DNA of 64,000 nt from Deinococcus indicus (GTDB taxonomy: Bacteria; Deinococcota; Deinococci; Deinococcales; Deinococcaceae): positions 186,001 through 250,000 of the forward strand of contig NZ_NHMK01000009.1 in NCBI RefSeq assembly GCF_002198095.1, given 5' to 3'. This document shows positions 43,321 to 53,741 of this stretch, piece by piece. A program made the position numbers and the translations under genes. Position 1 is the stretch's first letter, and the number at the start of each line of letters is the position of its first letter. The notes beneath the pieces are model-generated. The model worked only from the letters and a program-made list of their open reading frames with translations. It was not told the origin of the DNA and ran no database searches.

Positions 43321-43890
43321 GTGCACATCTACAAGCTGTCAGGCCGGAACGTTGAAGTCACCGACGCCATGCGTGATTACGTGCAGGAGAAACTCACGCG
43401 CTTGGACCGTTACAACGATCAGATCACCGACGCGCGCGTGACCCTGACCGTCCGTGACGTGCGGGACTCCGGCCGGCGAAACAGGGTCGAGGTGCAGCTG
43501 AACGTCCCCAGCGGCATCATCCGCGCCGAGGAACACCACGCGGACATGTACGCCGCCATCGACAAGGCCAGTGACGTGCTCGAACGCCAGCTGCGCAAAT
43601 TCAAGACCCGGTACCTCAAGAGCCGCCACGACGCCACGCCCCAGCCCGAACCCGGCCCCGCCGAGGCGGATGTGAACGCCGGCCTGGACGACGTGAGCGA
43701 GTTCACGCCCGAGATCGTCCGCATGAAACGCTTCGACATGCGCCCCATGAGCCCCGAGGACGCCGTGGCGCAGATGGAAGCGCTGGGACACGACTTCTAC
43801 GTGTTCATGCACATGCAGACCAACTCCTGCGGGGTCGTGTACCGCCGCAAGGACGGCCACTACGGCCTGATCGAACCCAGCGTGCAGTGA
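43321..43890 (+). CDS. hpf: Ribosome hibernation-promoting factor, long form
   Basis: Ribosome-binding protein of 189 residues. N-terminal domain IYKLSGRNVEVTDAMRDYVQEKL binds the decoding centre; after a linker rich in Pro and Glu (about 100-125) the C-terminal dimerisation domain MKRFDMRPMSPEDAVAQMEAL and FYVFMHMQTNSCGVVYRRKDG is present, so it should form 100S ribosome dimers. I start at GTG 43321, 8 nt after AGGAAGAGG; GTG 43312 is a possible alternative adding three residues. A strong terminator follows. Confidence 0.94.
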   Translation: MHIYKLSGRNVEVTDAMRDYVQEKLTRLDRYNDQITDARVTLTVRDVRDSGRRNRVEVQLNVPSGIIRAEEHHADMYAAIDKASDVLERQLRKFKTRYLKSRHDATPQPEPGPAEADVNAGLDDVSEFTPEIVRMKRFDMRPMSPEDAVAQMEALGHDFYVFMHMQTNSCGVVYRRKDGHYGLIEPSVQ

Positions 43891-43950
43891 CCGCCGGAGT
43901 GCCGGTGAACGCCGAGGCGTGAAGCGGAAGAGCCCGAGAGGGTCATCACA

Positions 43951-43996
43951 GGAAACAGGGAGGCGGCCGCCACTGGCGACCCGCCTCCCTGTTTCC
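43951..43996 (+). terminator. Strong terminator after hpf
   Basis: A 15-bp perfect stem (GGAAACAGGGAGGCG at 43951-43965 with 43982-43996), followed by TCTTGCG. Confidence 0.8.
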
Positions 43997-44020
43997 TCTT
44001 GCGCCTGACGGACACGACGG

Positions 44021-44055
44021 GGATGGCAACGCGGAGCAAACAGCAGTCCTTATGA
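44021..44055 (+). repeat. Relic of element A right end
   Basis: GGATGGCAACGCGGAGCAAA followed by CAGCAGTCCTTATGA aligns with the right end of element A copy 1 (17471-17503) with about eight changes. It marks an older, decayed insertion. Confidence 0.45.
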
Positions 44056-44122
44056 GAGGACCCTGATCAAGTCCTCATTTGTCCCGGCGGGTCCGGGGGG
44101 CGATCTGGTACGCTGCGGCGTT

Positions 44123-45205
44123 GTGATCGCCCATGTGATCAATCCAGGAACCAGTGGGATCAAGCTCGCCTGCGCGAGCATCGAACCCAGCGAGAATCCG
44201 GCGCTGCCCGGACAGCTTCGCCTGACCCTCACGCGCGCCGACCTGCCGCTGGTCATCCCGCCCACCGCCGATCAGGTCCCGGACCTCGCCCGCGCCGTGC
44301 TGGCCCTGACCGCCGACTGGCCCGCCCCGGACGCCATCGTCGGGCGCGGCGGCCTGATCGGGCAGGTCGCCACCGGCACGTACCGCGTCACGCCGGAACT
44401 CTCCGCGTACGCCGTCAGCGGCAGCGGCGCCACCTACCCGCCCAACCTGGGCGGCCCGCTCGCGCTGGCGACCGCGCAGGAACGCGGCGTGCCCGCCTTC
44501 ATCGTCGATCCCCAGAGCGCGGACGAGCTGCTGCCCGAGGCGCGCCTGACCGGCCTGAACGGCGTGCGCCGCACCGCCGAGTTCCACGCCCTGAACGCCC
44601 GCGCCGTCGCCCGCCGCGCCGCGCACGAGGTCGGTAAGCGCTTCCAGGACGCCCGCGTGATCGTCGCGCACCTGGGCGCCACCACCAGCGTCACGGCCTT
44701 CGACTGCGGCCGCGCCATCGACACCACCGGCACCGGCCCCGACGGCGGCCCCATGGGCGCCATGCAGAGCGGTCCGGTCCCACCGCGCGCGCTGCTGGCC
44801 CTGACCCGCGACCTGGGCGAGGAGGCGGTCCTGACCCGCCTGAGCAGCGAGGGCGGGTTCCTAGCCCTGACCGGCAGCCGTGACCTGCGCGACCTGGAAC
44901 AGCGGCTCCCCGGCGACCCGGACGTGCAGGCCGCTGCCGCCGCGTTCGTGCATCAGGTCTGCAAGGCGCTGGGCGAGCAGACCGGCGCGCTCAGCGGCCG
45001 CCCGGACGCCCTGGTCATCACGGGCGGCATTGCCCGCTGGGACGAACTGGCCGACCGGATCGAGCGGCGCGTCGCGTGGATCGCCCCGGTGCTGGTCATT
45101 CCCGGCGAACTGGAACTCGAAGCGCTCGCCGAGGGTGCCGGCCGCGTCCTGCTGGGCCTCGAACAGGCGCGCGACTGGCATCCGCCCCGCCCTGCCGGTT
45201 CCTGA
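44123..45205 (+). CDS. Butyrate kinase family protein
   Basis: Acyl kinase of 360 residues in the ASKHA acetokinase fold. VINPGTSGIKLACASIE is the phosphate-1 motif, VGRGGLIGQVATGTYRV the substrate side, HLGATTSVTAFDCGRAID the phosphate-2 motif and ITGGIARWDEL the adenosine motif. Butyrate kinase makes butyryl phosphate from butyrate or the reverse; branched-chain substrates are possible. No phosphotransbutyrylase gene is adjacent. GTG start 44123, with TACGCT (44109-44114) 8 nt upstream. The next gene starts 1 bp after the stop. Confidence 0.87.
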   Translation: MIAHVINPGTSGIKLACASIEPSENPALPGQLRLTLTRADLPLVIPPTADQVPDLARAVLALTADWPAPDAIVGRGGLIGQVATGTYRVTPELSAYAVSGSGATYPPNLGGPLALATAQERGVPAFIVDPQSADELLPEARLTGLNGVRRTAEFHALNARAVARRAAHEVGKRFQDARVIVAHLGATTSVTAFDCGRAIDTTGTGPDGGPMGAMQSGPVPPRALLALTRDLGEEAVLTRLSSEGGFLALTGSRDLRDLEQRLPGDPDVQAAAAAFVHQVCKALGEQTGALSGRPDALVITGGIARWDELADRIERRVAWIAPVLVIPGELELEALAEGAGRVLLGLEQARDWHPPRPAGS

Positions 45206-45206
45206 C

Positions 45207-45581
45207 ATGCCGCGCCGCCGCCCCCCCAGAACCGCCCCGGAACCCATCCGCGCGACCAGCATGTGGCGCGTCGATCAGGTGTTCCTGGCCCGCCGGGGCC
45301 TGCGCGTCGAGGTGACCTGCTCCCTCGTCAACGACCAGGGCGGCCTGCGGAACCTCAGCGTCACCGCTCCCACCGAGGACCCGCACGCCGCCGTCCGCCA
45401 CGCCGCGCGTTTCATCGCGGGCCGGGGTAACGTCAGCAGCGCCCGGCAGGCCCGCGTCCGCTGGACCCGCGAGCAGGCCACCACCGAACAGGACGCCCTG
45501 ATCCGCGACCGCGCCCTGGAAGACGAATTCCTCGACGAGTTCGAGGACACGCTCGCCGCCGTGCGCGACCAGCAACGCTGA
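45207..45581 (+). CDS. Small hypothetical protein after butyrate kinase
   Basis: A 124-residue soluble protein, not recognised. The first 18 residues are basic and Pro-rich; the core MWRVDQVFLARRGLRVEVTC begins a beta-rich fold, and the acidic C-terminus (LEDEFLDEFEDTLAAV) is helical. ATG 45207 lies 1 bp after the kinase stop; ATG 45261 is an alternative that removes the basic tail. Tight coupling suggests a common transcript, but no functional link is visible. Confidence 0.6.
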   Translation: MPRRRPPRTAPEPIRATSMWRVDQVFLARRGLRVEVTCSLVNDQGGLRNLSVTAPTEDPHAAVRHAARFIAGRGNVSSARQARVRWTREQATTEQDALIRDRALEDEFLDEFEDTLAAVRDQQR

Positions 45582-45640
45582 CGGGATCAGCGCACAGATG
45601 AACTTGACCTGGCCGGCCAGCCCGCGTACACGCTGGTGAC

Positions 45641-45710
45641 CATCCGCCATCCGCCATCCGCCATCCGCCATCCGCCATCCGCCATCCGCCATCCGCCATC
45701 GACCATCACC
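45641..45710 (+). repeat. Ten-unit heptamer array (CATCCGC)
   Basis: Eight perfect CATCCGC units (45641-45696) followed by CATCGAC and CATCACC. It lies 23 bp upstream of the TACACT -10 (45732-45737) of tsaD. Open frames through it (MADGGWR repeated) are artefacts of periodicity. Confidence 0.95.
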
Positions 45711-45745
45711 GTTCGCGCCTGCCGGGGCTGCTACACTCCGTCCCG

Positions 45746-46780
45746 ATGAGTGTTTCTGCCGCCTCTGCGCCGTCCGTTCCGTCTGGGCCTGTCCGCATTC
45801 TGGGCATCGATACGTCCTGCGACGACACCGGGGTCGGCATCGTGGAACTGCTGCCGGACGGGCGCGTGAACCTGCTCGCGAACCGCGTGTGGTCGCAGAC
45901 CGTTCACGCCCGTTACGGGGGGGTCATGCCGGAACTCGCCAGCCGCGAGCACGTGGAACGCATCGACGAGGTCATGGGTGACGCGCTGCGCGAGGCGGGC
46001 CTGAACGTGACCGACATCGGCGCGGTGGCGGCCACGTCCGGTCCCGGACTGGTCGGGGCGCTGCTGGTCGGCCTGATGTACGGCAAGGGGCTGGCGCAGG
46101 CGCTGAACGTGCCGTTCCACGCGGCGCACCACCTGGAAGGGCACATCTTCGCGGCGGCCAGCGAGGCCGAACTGCGCGCCCCGTTCCTGGCGCTGGTCGT
46201 CAGTGGCGGGCACACGCACCTGTTCGACGTGCCGCGCGACGGCGAGTACGTACTGGTCGGCGCGACCATGGACGACGCGGCGGGCGAGGCTTTCGACAAG
46301 ATCGCCCGGCTGGCCGGACTGGGTTACCCCGGCGGCCCGGCCATCAGCGAGGCCGCCACGCGCGGCAACCCGGACGCCGTGCCGTTCAAGGAGCCGTTGC
46401 AGGGGCAGAAGACCTTCAACTTCAGTTTCAGCGGCCTGAAGACGGCGGCGTTGCTCGCCCACCGGGCCGGGGCCGCGCCGGAGGACCTCGCCGCCAGTTT
46501 CCAGCAGGCGGCCGTGAAGGTCCTCGTGAAGACCACGACCCGCGCTGCGCACGCCCACGGTCGCGGTACCGTGGTCGTGTCCGGCGGCGTCGCCGCGAAC
46601 GCCGCGCTGCGTGAGGCGTTCGGCGCGACCGACCTGAACGTCGTGTTCCCCGGCCGGGGCCTGAACACCGACAACGGCGCCATGATCGCCCTGGCCGGCG
46701 CGGCCGCCATCCGTGCCGGACGGCCTGCCAGCCCACTGGACGGCGGAGCGACCGCCTACGCGCCCCTGGCGAACGCCTGA
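45746..46780 (+). CDS. tsaD: tRNA N6-threonylcarbamoyladenosine transferase TsaD
   Basis: Enzyme of 344 residues that transfers threonylcarbamoyl to A37 of ANN-decoding tRNAs, with TsaB, TsaC and TsaE encoded elsewhere. ILGIDTSCDDTGVGIV opens the ASKHA fold; the metal site HHLEGH is at 128-133; VVSGGHTHLF, MDDAAGEAFDK and SGGVAANAALRE complete it. Essential in most bacteria. TACACT lies 8 nt before the ATG. Its TGA stop (46778-46780) is also the first three bases of element A copy 5. Confidence 0.96.
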   Translation: MSVSAASAPSVPSGPVRILGIDTSCDDTGVGIVELLPDGRVNLLANRVWSQTVHARYGGVMPELASREHVERIDEVMGDALREAGLNVTDIGAVAATSGPGLVGALLVGLMYGKGLAQALNVPFHAAHHLEGHIFAAASEAELRAPFLALVVSGGHTHLFDVPRDGEYVLVGATMDDAAGEAFDKIARLAGLGYPGGPAISEAATRGNPDAVPFKEPLQGQKTFNFSFSGLKTAALLAHRAGAAPEDLAASFQQAAVKVLVKTTTRAAHAHGRGTVVVSGGVAANAALREAFGATDLNVVFPGRGLNTDNGAMIALAGAAAIRAGRPASPLDGGATAYAPLANA

Positions 46781-46938
46781 TACGGACTCCGATTGAATGG
46801 GCTGCACAGCCCGTTCAATCCGAGCGGATGCGACTCGGAGAGCTGCCCCGCAGAGTAGGAGAGAGACGGGTTCCGGACGTGGAGCTGGCAATCCGGTGAC
46901 GTTCCGGATTGTCGGCGCAACAAACGGAATCCGTATGA
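46778..46938 (+). repeat. Element A copy 5, full length and best-preserved
   Basis: 161 bp from TGATACGGACTCCGATTG to ACGGAATCCGTATGA. Terminal inverted repeats match at ATACGGA-TCCG-TTG. Two internal hairpins: GATTGAATGGGCT with AGCCCGTTCAATC, and CAATCCGG with CCGGATTG. The left end supplies the tsaD stop codon. Confidence 0.92.
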
Positions 46939-46962
46939 ACCGGTACAGGACAACAGAGGAGC

Positions 46963-46991
46963 AGGGGCGGCCCGCTGTGGCCGCCCCTTTC
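46963..46991. terminator. Terminator between tsaD/element A and fadD
   Basis: A 10-bp perfect stem AGGGGCGGCC/GGCCGCCCCT with a 6-nt loop, then TTCTCC on the plus strand. It could end tsaD and fadD transcripts. Confidence 0.65.
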
Positions 46992-47019
46992 TCCACTACC
47001 TGCTGATTACGACGCTACG

Positions 47020-48732
<1,713 letters not shown>

Positions 48733-48867
48733 GGCTCTCCTGGGGAAACGGGGGCGCCCCGGACTCGCTGGATGAGAACTCGGGGGAGGGGGGTGGAACC
48801 TGCTCCGCTGCGGTTGCGGCGCGTGTAGCGCGTGACCCCGGCGGGTCTGGAACGGAACAGATCGGTT

Positions 48868-48908
48868 CTAAGTTGAACTCAGTATAAGCAAAAATGAAGC
48901 CTTATCAA
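48868..48908 (-). promoter_or_regulatory. fadD promoter and candidate acyl-CoA-responsive operator
   Basis: Minus strand: TTGATA (48908-48903), 16-bp spacer, TATACT (48886-48881). Just downstream lies a near-palindrome CTAAGTT-G-AACTCAG (48868-48882), one mismatch over two 7-bp arms. The same strand-independent core AAGTTGAACTCAGT resembles the fadN upstream motif. Repressor identity is inferred. Confidence 0.55.
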
Positions 48909-49022
48909 GCCACCCCCATCTCCCCCCGCACGCACCCCACGCGCCTGAAGCGACCCTTCACGCACGCCACCGAACCCAGTCCAGCGCACAGAATTCTGCT
49001 GCGGGCCCTTCAGACTGCCGTC

Positions 49023-49565
49023 ATGTCACCCGATGCCCCCACCCGCGACGACCGGCGCTGGCTGCGCCTCACCCTCGACCTGGCCCGCGAGGCCCAGCAG
49101 GCCGGCAGCGCCCCGGTCGGCGCGGTCCTCGTCGACGCCAGCGGCCACGAGGTCGCGCGCGGCCGCAACCGCGTGGGCGAGACCCAGACGCCCGAACACG
49201 TCGGGGACGCCAGCGTCGCGCACGCCGAGATGGACCTGTACTTCAGCGTCGGCAAACTGGAGAACCCGGAAAACCTGACCCTGTACACCAGCCTGGAACC
49301 CTGCCTGATGTGCGGCGGCGCCAGCGCCCTGCTCGGCGTGGGCCGCGTCGTGTGGGTCACGGACGACCCCTGGGGCGGCTCGGGGCGCCTGATCGCCTGG
49401 AGCGACCACCCCGCCATGCAGGACACCGAGGTGCTTCCCACCCCTGACCCGGAACTGGAACGCGAGGGCGCGCGGCTGTTCGCCCCGGAAGCGAAACGCG
49501 CCTTTCCCGACGAGGGCTGGCAGCTGTGGCGCCGCCGCTACCCCGCCGAAACCGCCGGGCTCTGA
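49023..49565 (+). CDS. Nucleoside/nucleobase deaminase (CDA superfamily)
   Basis: Zinc deaminase of 180 residues. His67-Ala-Glu69 (VAHAEMDLY) and Cys94/Cys97 (LEPCLMCGGA) form the zinc site of the guanine/tRNA-adenosine deaminase group. The target, a free base or nucleotide, is not evident; TadA-like tRNA specificity looks unlikely because the C-terminus differs. I start at ATG 49023, with CAGACT 6 nt upstream; the earlier ATG at 48894 lies in the fadD promoter. Confidence 0.85.
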   Translation: MSPDAPTRDDRRWLRLTLDLAREAQQAGSAPVGAVLVDASGHEVARGRNRVGETQTPEHVGDASVAHAEMDLYFSVGKLENPENLTLYTSLEPCLMCGGASALLGVGRVVWVTDDPWGGSGRLIAWSDHPAMQDTEVLPTPDPELEREGARLFAPEAKRAFPDEGWQLWRRRYPAETAGL

Positions 49566-49686
49566 CCGGCGCTCGCACCGGCTCCGGGGCCTGTTCCCCG
49601 CGCGGTTGCGCCCCCGCACCTGCCCGCGCGGCCCGCCTGCACGCCACTTCACGGTGCGCGCCGCCCGCATGGGCTAGCCTGCCCGC

Positions 49687-50184
49687 ATGCGTTACCGCAC
49701 CTTCACCGAGGCCGACTACCCGGCCATGCAGGCCCTGGACCTGCGCCTGCAACGCCACCACGACCCGGCCTTCGACACCCTGCCGGAACGCGAACGCGAC
49801 GGCCGCACCCACACCAGCCTGCCCGCCCTGAAATTCTACGAACGCAGCGAACACTCCTTCGCCGCCGAGCAGGACGACACCCTGATGGGCTTCATCCTGG
49901 CGCAGTCGGTCTGGCAGGGCGACCGGCCCCTGGTGCTGGTCCGCACCGTCACCGTCGCCCCCGACGCCCCGGACGGCACGCACGAGGGCCTGCTGCACGC
50001 CGCCGTCAAGAGTGCCTACGACACCGCCGTGTACGAACTGCACTTCACCCTGACGCCCGAACTGCAGGCCGCCGCGCTCGCCGAGAGCGCCGTCGTGACC
50101 GGCCAGAGCGCCGTGTGCCACCTGGGCACCCGCGCTGACACCGCCCCCGGTACCCGCCTGCGGACCGGCCCGCAGGGCGCATAA
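49687..50184 (+). CDS. DUF1999 protein (GNAT-like fold)
   Basis: Protein of 165 residues starting [20 protein letters not shown], with [21 protein letters not shown] in the centre. The family is known from Deinococcus and Thermus and adopts an acetyltransferase-like fold without established activity. TAGCCT (49675-49680) lies 6 nt before the ATG. The stop overlaps the start of the next gene (TAATG), and a third small gene follows, forming a compact operon. Confidence 0.82.
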   Translation: MRYRTFTEADYPAMQALDLRLQRHHDPAFDTLPERERDGRTHTSLPALKFYERSEHSFAAEQDDTLMGFILAQSVWQGDRPLVLVRTVTVAPDAPDGTHEGLLHAAVKSAYDTAVYELHFTLTPELQAAALAESAVVTGQSAVCHLGTRADTAPGTRLRTGPQGA

Positions 50185-50408
50185 TGACAGCCATGACCAA
50201 CACCGCCACCCGCGTGCTGCTGGGCGTGCGCGGCATGAGCCGCGACGCCGGGACGGGCGTCGCTGCCGCGCTGACCGCCCTGCCCGGCGTGAGCCGCGCC
50301 ACGCCCGACGAAGGCCAGATCGAAGTGCACTACGACCCCTCACAACTGACCGTCATGGATCTCGTGCGCGCCGTGCGCCGGCAAGGATTCCTGGCCGGCA
50401 TGCTCTGA
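50184..50408 (+). CDS. HMA-fold protein lacking the metal-binding cysteines
   Basis: A 74-residue protein with a ferredoxin-like HMA fold: [40 protein letters not shown] and [10 protein letters not shown] match CopZ-type proteins, but GMxCxxC is GMSRDAG here, so no copper can be bound in the usual way. ATG 50184 overlaps the previous stop; ATG 50193 is an alternative. It probably has a structural or regulatory role in this operon. Confidence 0.75.
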   Translation: MTAMTNTATRVLLGVRGMSRDAGTGVAAALTALPGVSRATPDEGQIEVHYDPSQLTVMDLVRAVRRQGFLAGML

Positions 50409-50410
50409 AC

Positions 50411-50728
50411 GTGGCCCTGGGCTACGTGGGCGTCCTGACCGTCCGGGTCGAGATGCCCTGGGTCGCCAGCCTCAAGGAGAAACGCGCCCTGGTCCGCCCG
50501 GTCGTCGAACGCCTGAAGGTCCGCTACCCGCTGACCGTCGCCCGGCTCGACGGCCTGGACGCCCACGACTGGGAAGTGATCGGCGTGGCGACCATCAGCA
50601 ACGACTACGCCTGGGTCGAGGAGACCCTGCGGATGGCTGCCGACTACATCGCCAGGGAAGGCCCGTACCGCGTGACCGACGAACACACCGAGATCACCCC
50701 CCTCGGCGCGGACGACGACGAGGACTGA
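50411..50728 (+). CDS. DUF503 protein (YlxP-like)
   Basis: Protein of 105 residues from GTG 50411, 2 bp after the HMA gene. [31 protein letters not shown] and NHPKVA-like [23 protein letters not shown] are the signature of DUF503, usually found near ribosome-assembly genes (rbfA, infB) in other bacteria. The acidic end is GADDDED. Function not established. Confidence 0.85.
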   Translation: MALGYVGVLTVRVEMPWVASLKEKRALVRPVVERLKVRYPLTVARLDGLDAHDWEVIGVATISNDYAWVEETLRMAADYIAREGPYRVTDEHTEITPLGADDDED

Positions 50729-50774
50729 ACCGGAATCCGTGGAACGTCCTGCTGGAGCTGCTCCGCAGAACGGG

Positions 50775-50898
50775 CGTGCCACGTTTGCCCCTCCCCCTTG
50801 ATGGGGGAGGTCGGGAGGGGGTGAGCAGGAATGGCGTGACAGAAGACGTGTTCCATGCTTGTCCCCCCTGGCGCTTGAACAGTGTCCGCACCATTGAT
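50775..50898 (-). repeat. Element B copy 2, partly diverged
   Basis: Inverse orientation to copy 1. The inner part (CCACGTTTGCCCCTCCCCCT onward) and the terminus GTCCGCACCATTG (50884-50896) are shared with copy 1; the opposite arm has diverged, so this copy lacks one terminal repeat. Together with element A copy 6 it fills the 347-bp stretch 50729-51075. Confidence 0.7.
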
Positions 50899-50901
50899 GA
50901 C

Positions 50902-51010
50902 ACGGCTCCACGTCCGCAACCCGCCCCTCTCCCACTCTGCGGAGCAGCTCTACGAGTCGTTTCGCTCGGACCCGGCGGGGTTTGCAGCCCATTCAATCGG
51001 AGTCCGTACA
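50902..51010 (-). repeat. Element A copy 6, truncated
   Basis: Runs in minus orientation from GTACGGACTCCGATTG (51010) to CCGGACG-like CGGCTCCACGTCCG (50902-50915), where the element B terminus takes over 6 bp further. The right third is missing. Confidence 0.8.
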
Positions 51011-51025
51011 ACACGGCCTGCACAG

Positions 51026-51065
51026 GCAACGCCCCCCGGAGCCACTGGCCGCCGGGGGGCGTTGC
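51026..51065 (-). terminator. Terminator after lepB
   Basis: A 14-bp perfect stem (GCAACGCCCCCCGG at 51026-51039 with 51052-51065), 11 bp after the lepB stop. Confidence 0.75.
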
Positions 51066-51075
51066 GCTGTGCGCG

Positions 51076-51858
<783 letters not shown>

Positions 51859-51941
51859 GCACCGGGCAGAATACCGGATGCGGCCGGGCCGCATGCCTCC
51901 GGGCGCGGCACCCGGCACCCCGGTGGGCGGGCGGGTCCGGA

Positions 51942-52739
51942 TCAGCCCAGCAGCGCGCGGATGCGGGGCAGTTCGGCCAGCGCCGCGTCCCGCCCCGCCT
52001 GGGTGGCCTGCGCGGCGCGGTTGAAGTTCATCAGGTCGATGTCACCCAGGTGCGGCCGCAGCAGCACGTCCGGACGGTACAGGCTGACGCGGGCGTCGGT
52101 CAGTTGCGCCTGCATGATCTCGACCGAGCGGCGCAGCGCCCGCAGCGGCCCCAGGCTGGCCTCGCGTTTCCATAGCAGCACGCGCCGTTCATGCAGTTCC
52201 AGCGGGTCGGGGGCGGTCACGTCGACCGCCAGCACGCGCCGCGCGCCCAGGAACAGCGCGGCGTCCACCGGCACCTGATTCAGGATCCCGCCGTCCGAGA
52301 GCAGCATGTCATCGACCGGGACGGGTTCCAGCGCGCCGGGGTAGGCGGTCGTGGCGCGCAGCGCCGCGTGCAGGTCCCCGCGCGTCAGGTACACGGCGCG
52401 GCCCGAGAGCATGTCGGTGGCGGTGATCGCCAGCGGGCGCTTCAGTTCCTCGAAGGTGGGCGGCAGGTGCTGCGAGAGCCACGCGGTCAGGCTGGACGTG
52501 CGGATCAGGCCGGGACCGGGCCGCAGGTCCAGCAGCCGCCGCCACGACACCGACCGCGAGAGCCGTTCTAGGTCCTCGCCGCTGTACCCGGCCGCGATGA
52601 ACGCCCCCACCAGTCCGCCCATGCTGGTCCCGGCGACCACGTCCGGCAGCACCCCGCGTTCCTCCAGTACCTGCCACACGCCCACGTGCGCCAGTCCGCG
52701 CGCGCCGCCGCCACCCAGCACCAGACCGTAACCGCTCAC
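51942..52739 (-). CDS. Patatin-like phospholipase (RssA-like)
   Basis: Serine acyl hydrolase of 265 residues with a Ser-Asp dyad. [16 protein letters not shown] is the oxyanion loop, Ser in GTSMGG, and Asp in [12 protein letters not shown]. Likely cytoplasmic or membrane-associated lipid hydrolase. The start is GTG 52739 overlapping the stop of a 24-codon leader ORF (GTGA), so translation seems to be coupled to it; no other promoter or ribosome site is seen just before the GTG. Confidence 0.9.
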   Translation of the reverse strand: MSGYGLVLGGGGARGLAHVGVWQVLEERGVLPDVVAGTSMGGLVGAFIAAGYSGEDLERLSRSVSWRRLLDLRPGPGLIRTSSLTAWLSQHLPPTFEELKRPLAITATDMLSGRAVYLTRGDLHAALRATTAYPGALEPVPVDDMLLSDGGILNQVPVDAALFLGARRVLAVDVTAPDPLELHERRVLLWKREASLGPLRALRRSVEIMQAQLTDARVSLYRPDVLLRPHLGDIDLMNFNRAAQATQAGRDAALAELPRIRALLG

Positions 52740-52810
52740 GCCGGCACGCCCGGATCGCGGTGCTCGGGGGGCCGGGTCGTGCCGGAGGCTGGCAACGGTC
52801 GGAAGGTCAT
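52736..52810 (-). CDS. 24-codon leader ORF coupled to the patatin gene
   Basis: ATG 52810 is preceded at 6 nt by a near-consensus TAGAAT -10 (52822-52817). The encoded peptide begins [18 protein letters not shown] and stops at TGA 52738-52736, overlapping the GTG of the patatin gene. The predicted leaderless transcript would therefore begin with this small ORF. It may only serve as an entry for ribosomes, or the peptide may have a role. Confidence 0.5.
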   Translation of the reverse strand: MTFRPLPASGTTRPPEHRDPGVPA

Positions 52811-52972
52811 GGTCCGATTCTACGGCGCGCGCCCGGCTGTTGAACCCGGTCCAGTTCGGGCCGCGCGGGCCGCTGCCGCCGCGCTTTCCGGCAGTGGCCG
52901 GCCGGGGCGGGGGTGGCCGGGGCGCGGCTGGGGTCTACCCGCCCCGCGCGCCCCTGCGGTAGCCTGAGCGGG

Positions 52973-53725
52973 ATGCCGCTTGCAGGACAGATCGTGGGTG
53001 ACGGAGTGAGACTCGTCCGTCCCGTCGGTCGCGGCTCGCACAGTCTGGTGTACTTCGCGGTGGCCCGCGACGGGCAGCCCTGCGCGGTCAAGATCTTCCC
53101 GGCCCACCTGAGCAATTACGCCGACCGCGAGTACCAGCACGCGCACGACCTGCGCCACCCCCGGCTGGTGCGGGTGCTGCACCGCGCCGTTGTGGAGGGC
53201 CAGCCCGCCCTGGTCGGCACCCTGGCGCGCGGCGAGGTGATGTTCCAGCGGTTCAGGCAGCGGCCCGCCGCGCGCACCGAGCGGCGCGCGTTCCTGCTGA
53301 CCATCGTGCATCTGCTCGACGCCCTGTCGTACCTGCACGGGCGCGGACTGGTCCACCGCGACATCAAACCCGAGAACATCATGGTCGACGAGGACGGCAG
53401 CGCCAAACTCGTGGATTTCGACCTGTCCGGCCCGGCCTTCGAGACCTTCGACACGCCCGTCCGCATGGGTACGGCCGCCTTCCAGAGTCCGGAGGCGGCG
53501 CGCGGCGAACCGCTCGGCCCGGAAAGCGACCTGTACGGCGTGGGCGTCCTGCTGGGGTGGGGCATTCACGGGTCGCTGCCGGACCCGGACGACCCCCTGC
53601 CGCTCAGCGGCGATCCGCTGGGCGCCCTGCACGCCAGCCTGACCCGCCCGCACCGCGCCGAACGCCCCAACGACGCGGGCCGCGTCCGGCAGGAACTGCT
53701 ACGCCTGGCGCGGCTGCCGTACTGA
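52973..53725 (+). CDS. Small Ser/Thr protein kinase with DFD instead of DFG
   Basis: Hanks-type kinase of 250 residues, kinase domain only, no membrane segment or sensor. Gly-loop [12 protein letters not shown], Lys40 (CAVKIF), Glu53, HRDIKPEN (128-135) and the Mg-binding Asp148 are present, but the third residue of DFG is Asp (DFD, 148-150). [11 protein letters not shown] replaces the usual GTPxYMAPE. It may be active with altered activation-loop behaviour. TAGCCT (52960-52965) lies 7 nt before the ATG; the upstream ATG at 52913 is rejected. Confidence 0.88.
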   Translation: MPLAGQIVGDGVRLVRPVGRGSHSLVYFAVARDGQPCAVKIFPAHLSNYADREYQHAHDLRHPRLVRVLHRAVVEGQPALVGTLARGEVMFQRFRQRPAARTERRAFLLTIVHLLDALSYLHGRGLVHRDIKPENIMVDEDGSAKLVDFDLSGPAFETFDTPVRMGTAAFQSPEAARGEPLGPESDLYGVGVLLGWGIHGSLPDPDDPLPLSGDPLGALHASLTRPHRAERPNDAGRVRQELLRLARLPY

Positions 53726-53741
53726 ACGGCCGGCACGGCAG

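Noticed and set aside
43951..43996. Riboswitch after hpf
   Set aside because: A simple perfect terminator hairpin; no gene follows within reach in a regulated arrangement.
45433..45699. Frame encoding repeated MADGGWR
   Set aside because: Created by the heptamer array; no start signal, and it overlaps the preceding gene in antisense.
45641..45710. CRISPR-like array
   Set aside because: Units are 7 bp without spacers; no cas genes in the window.
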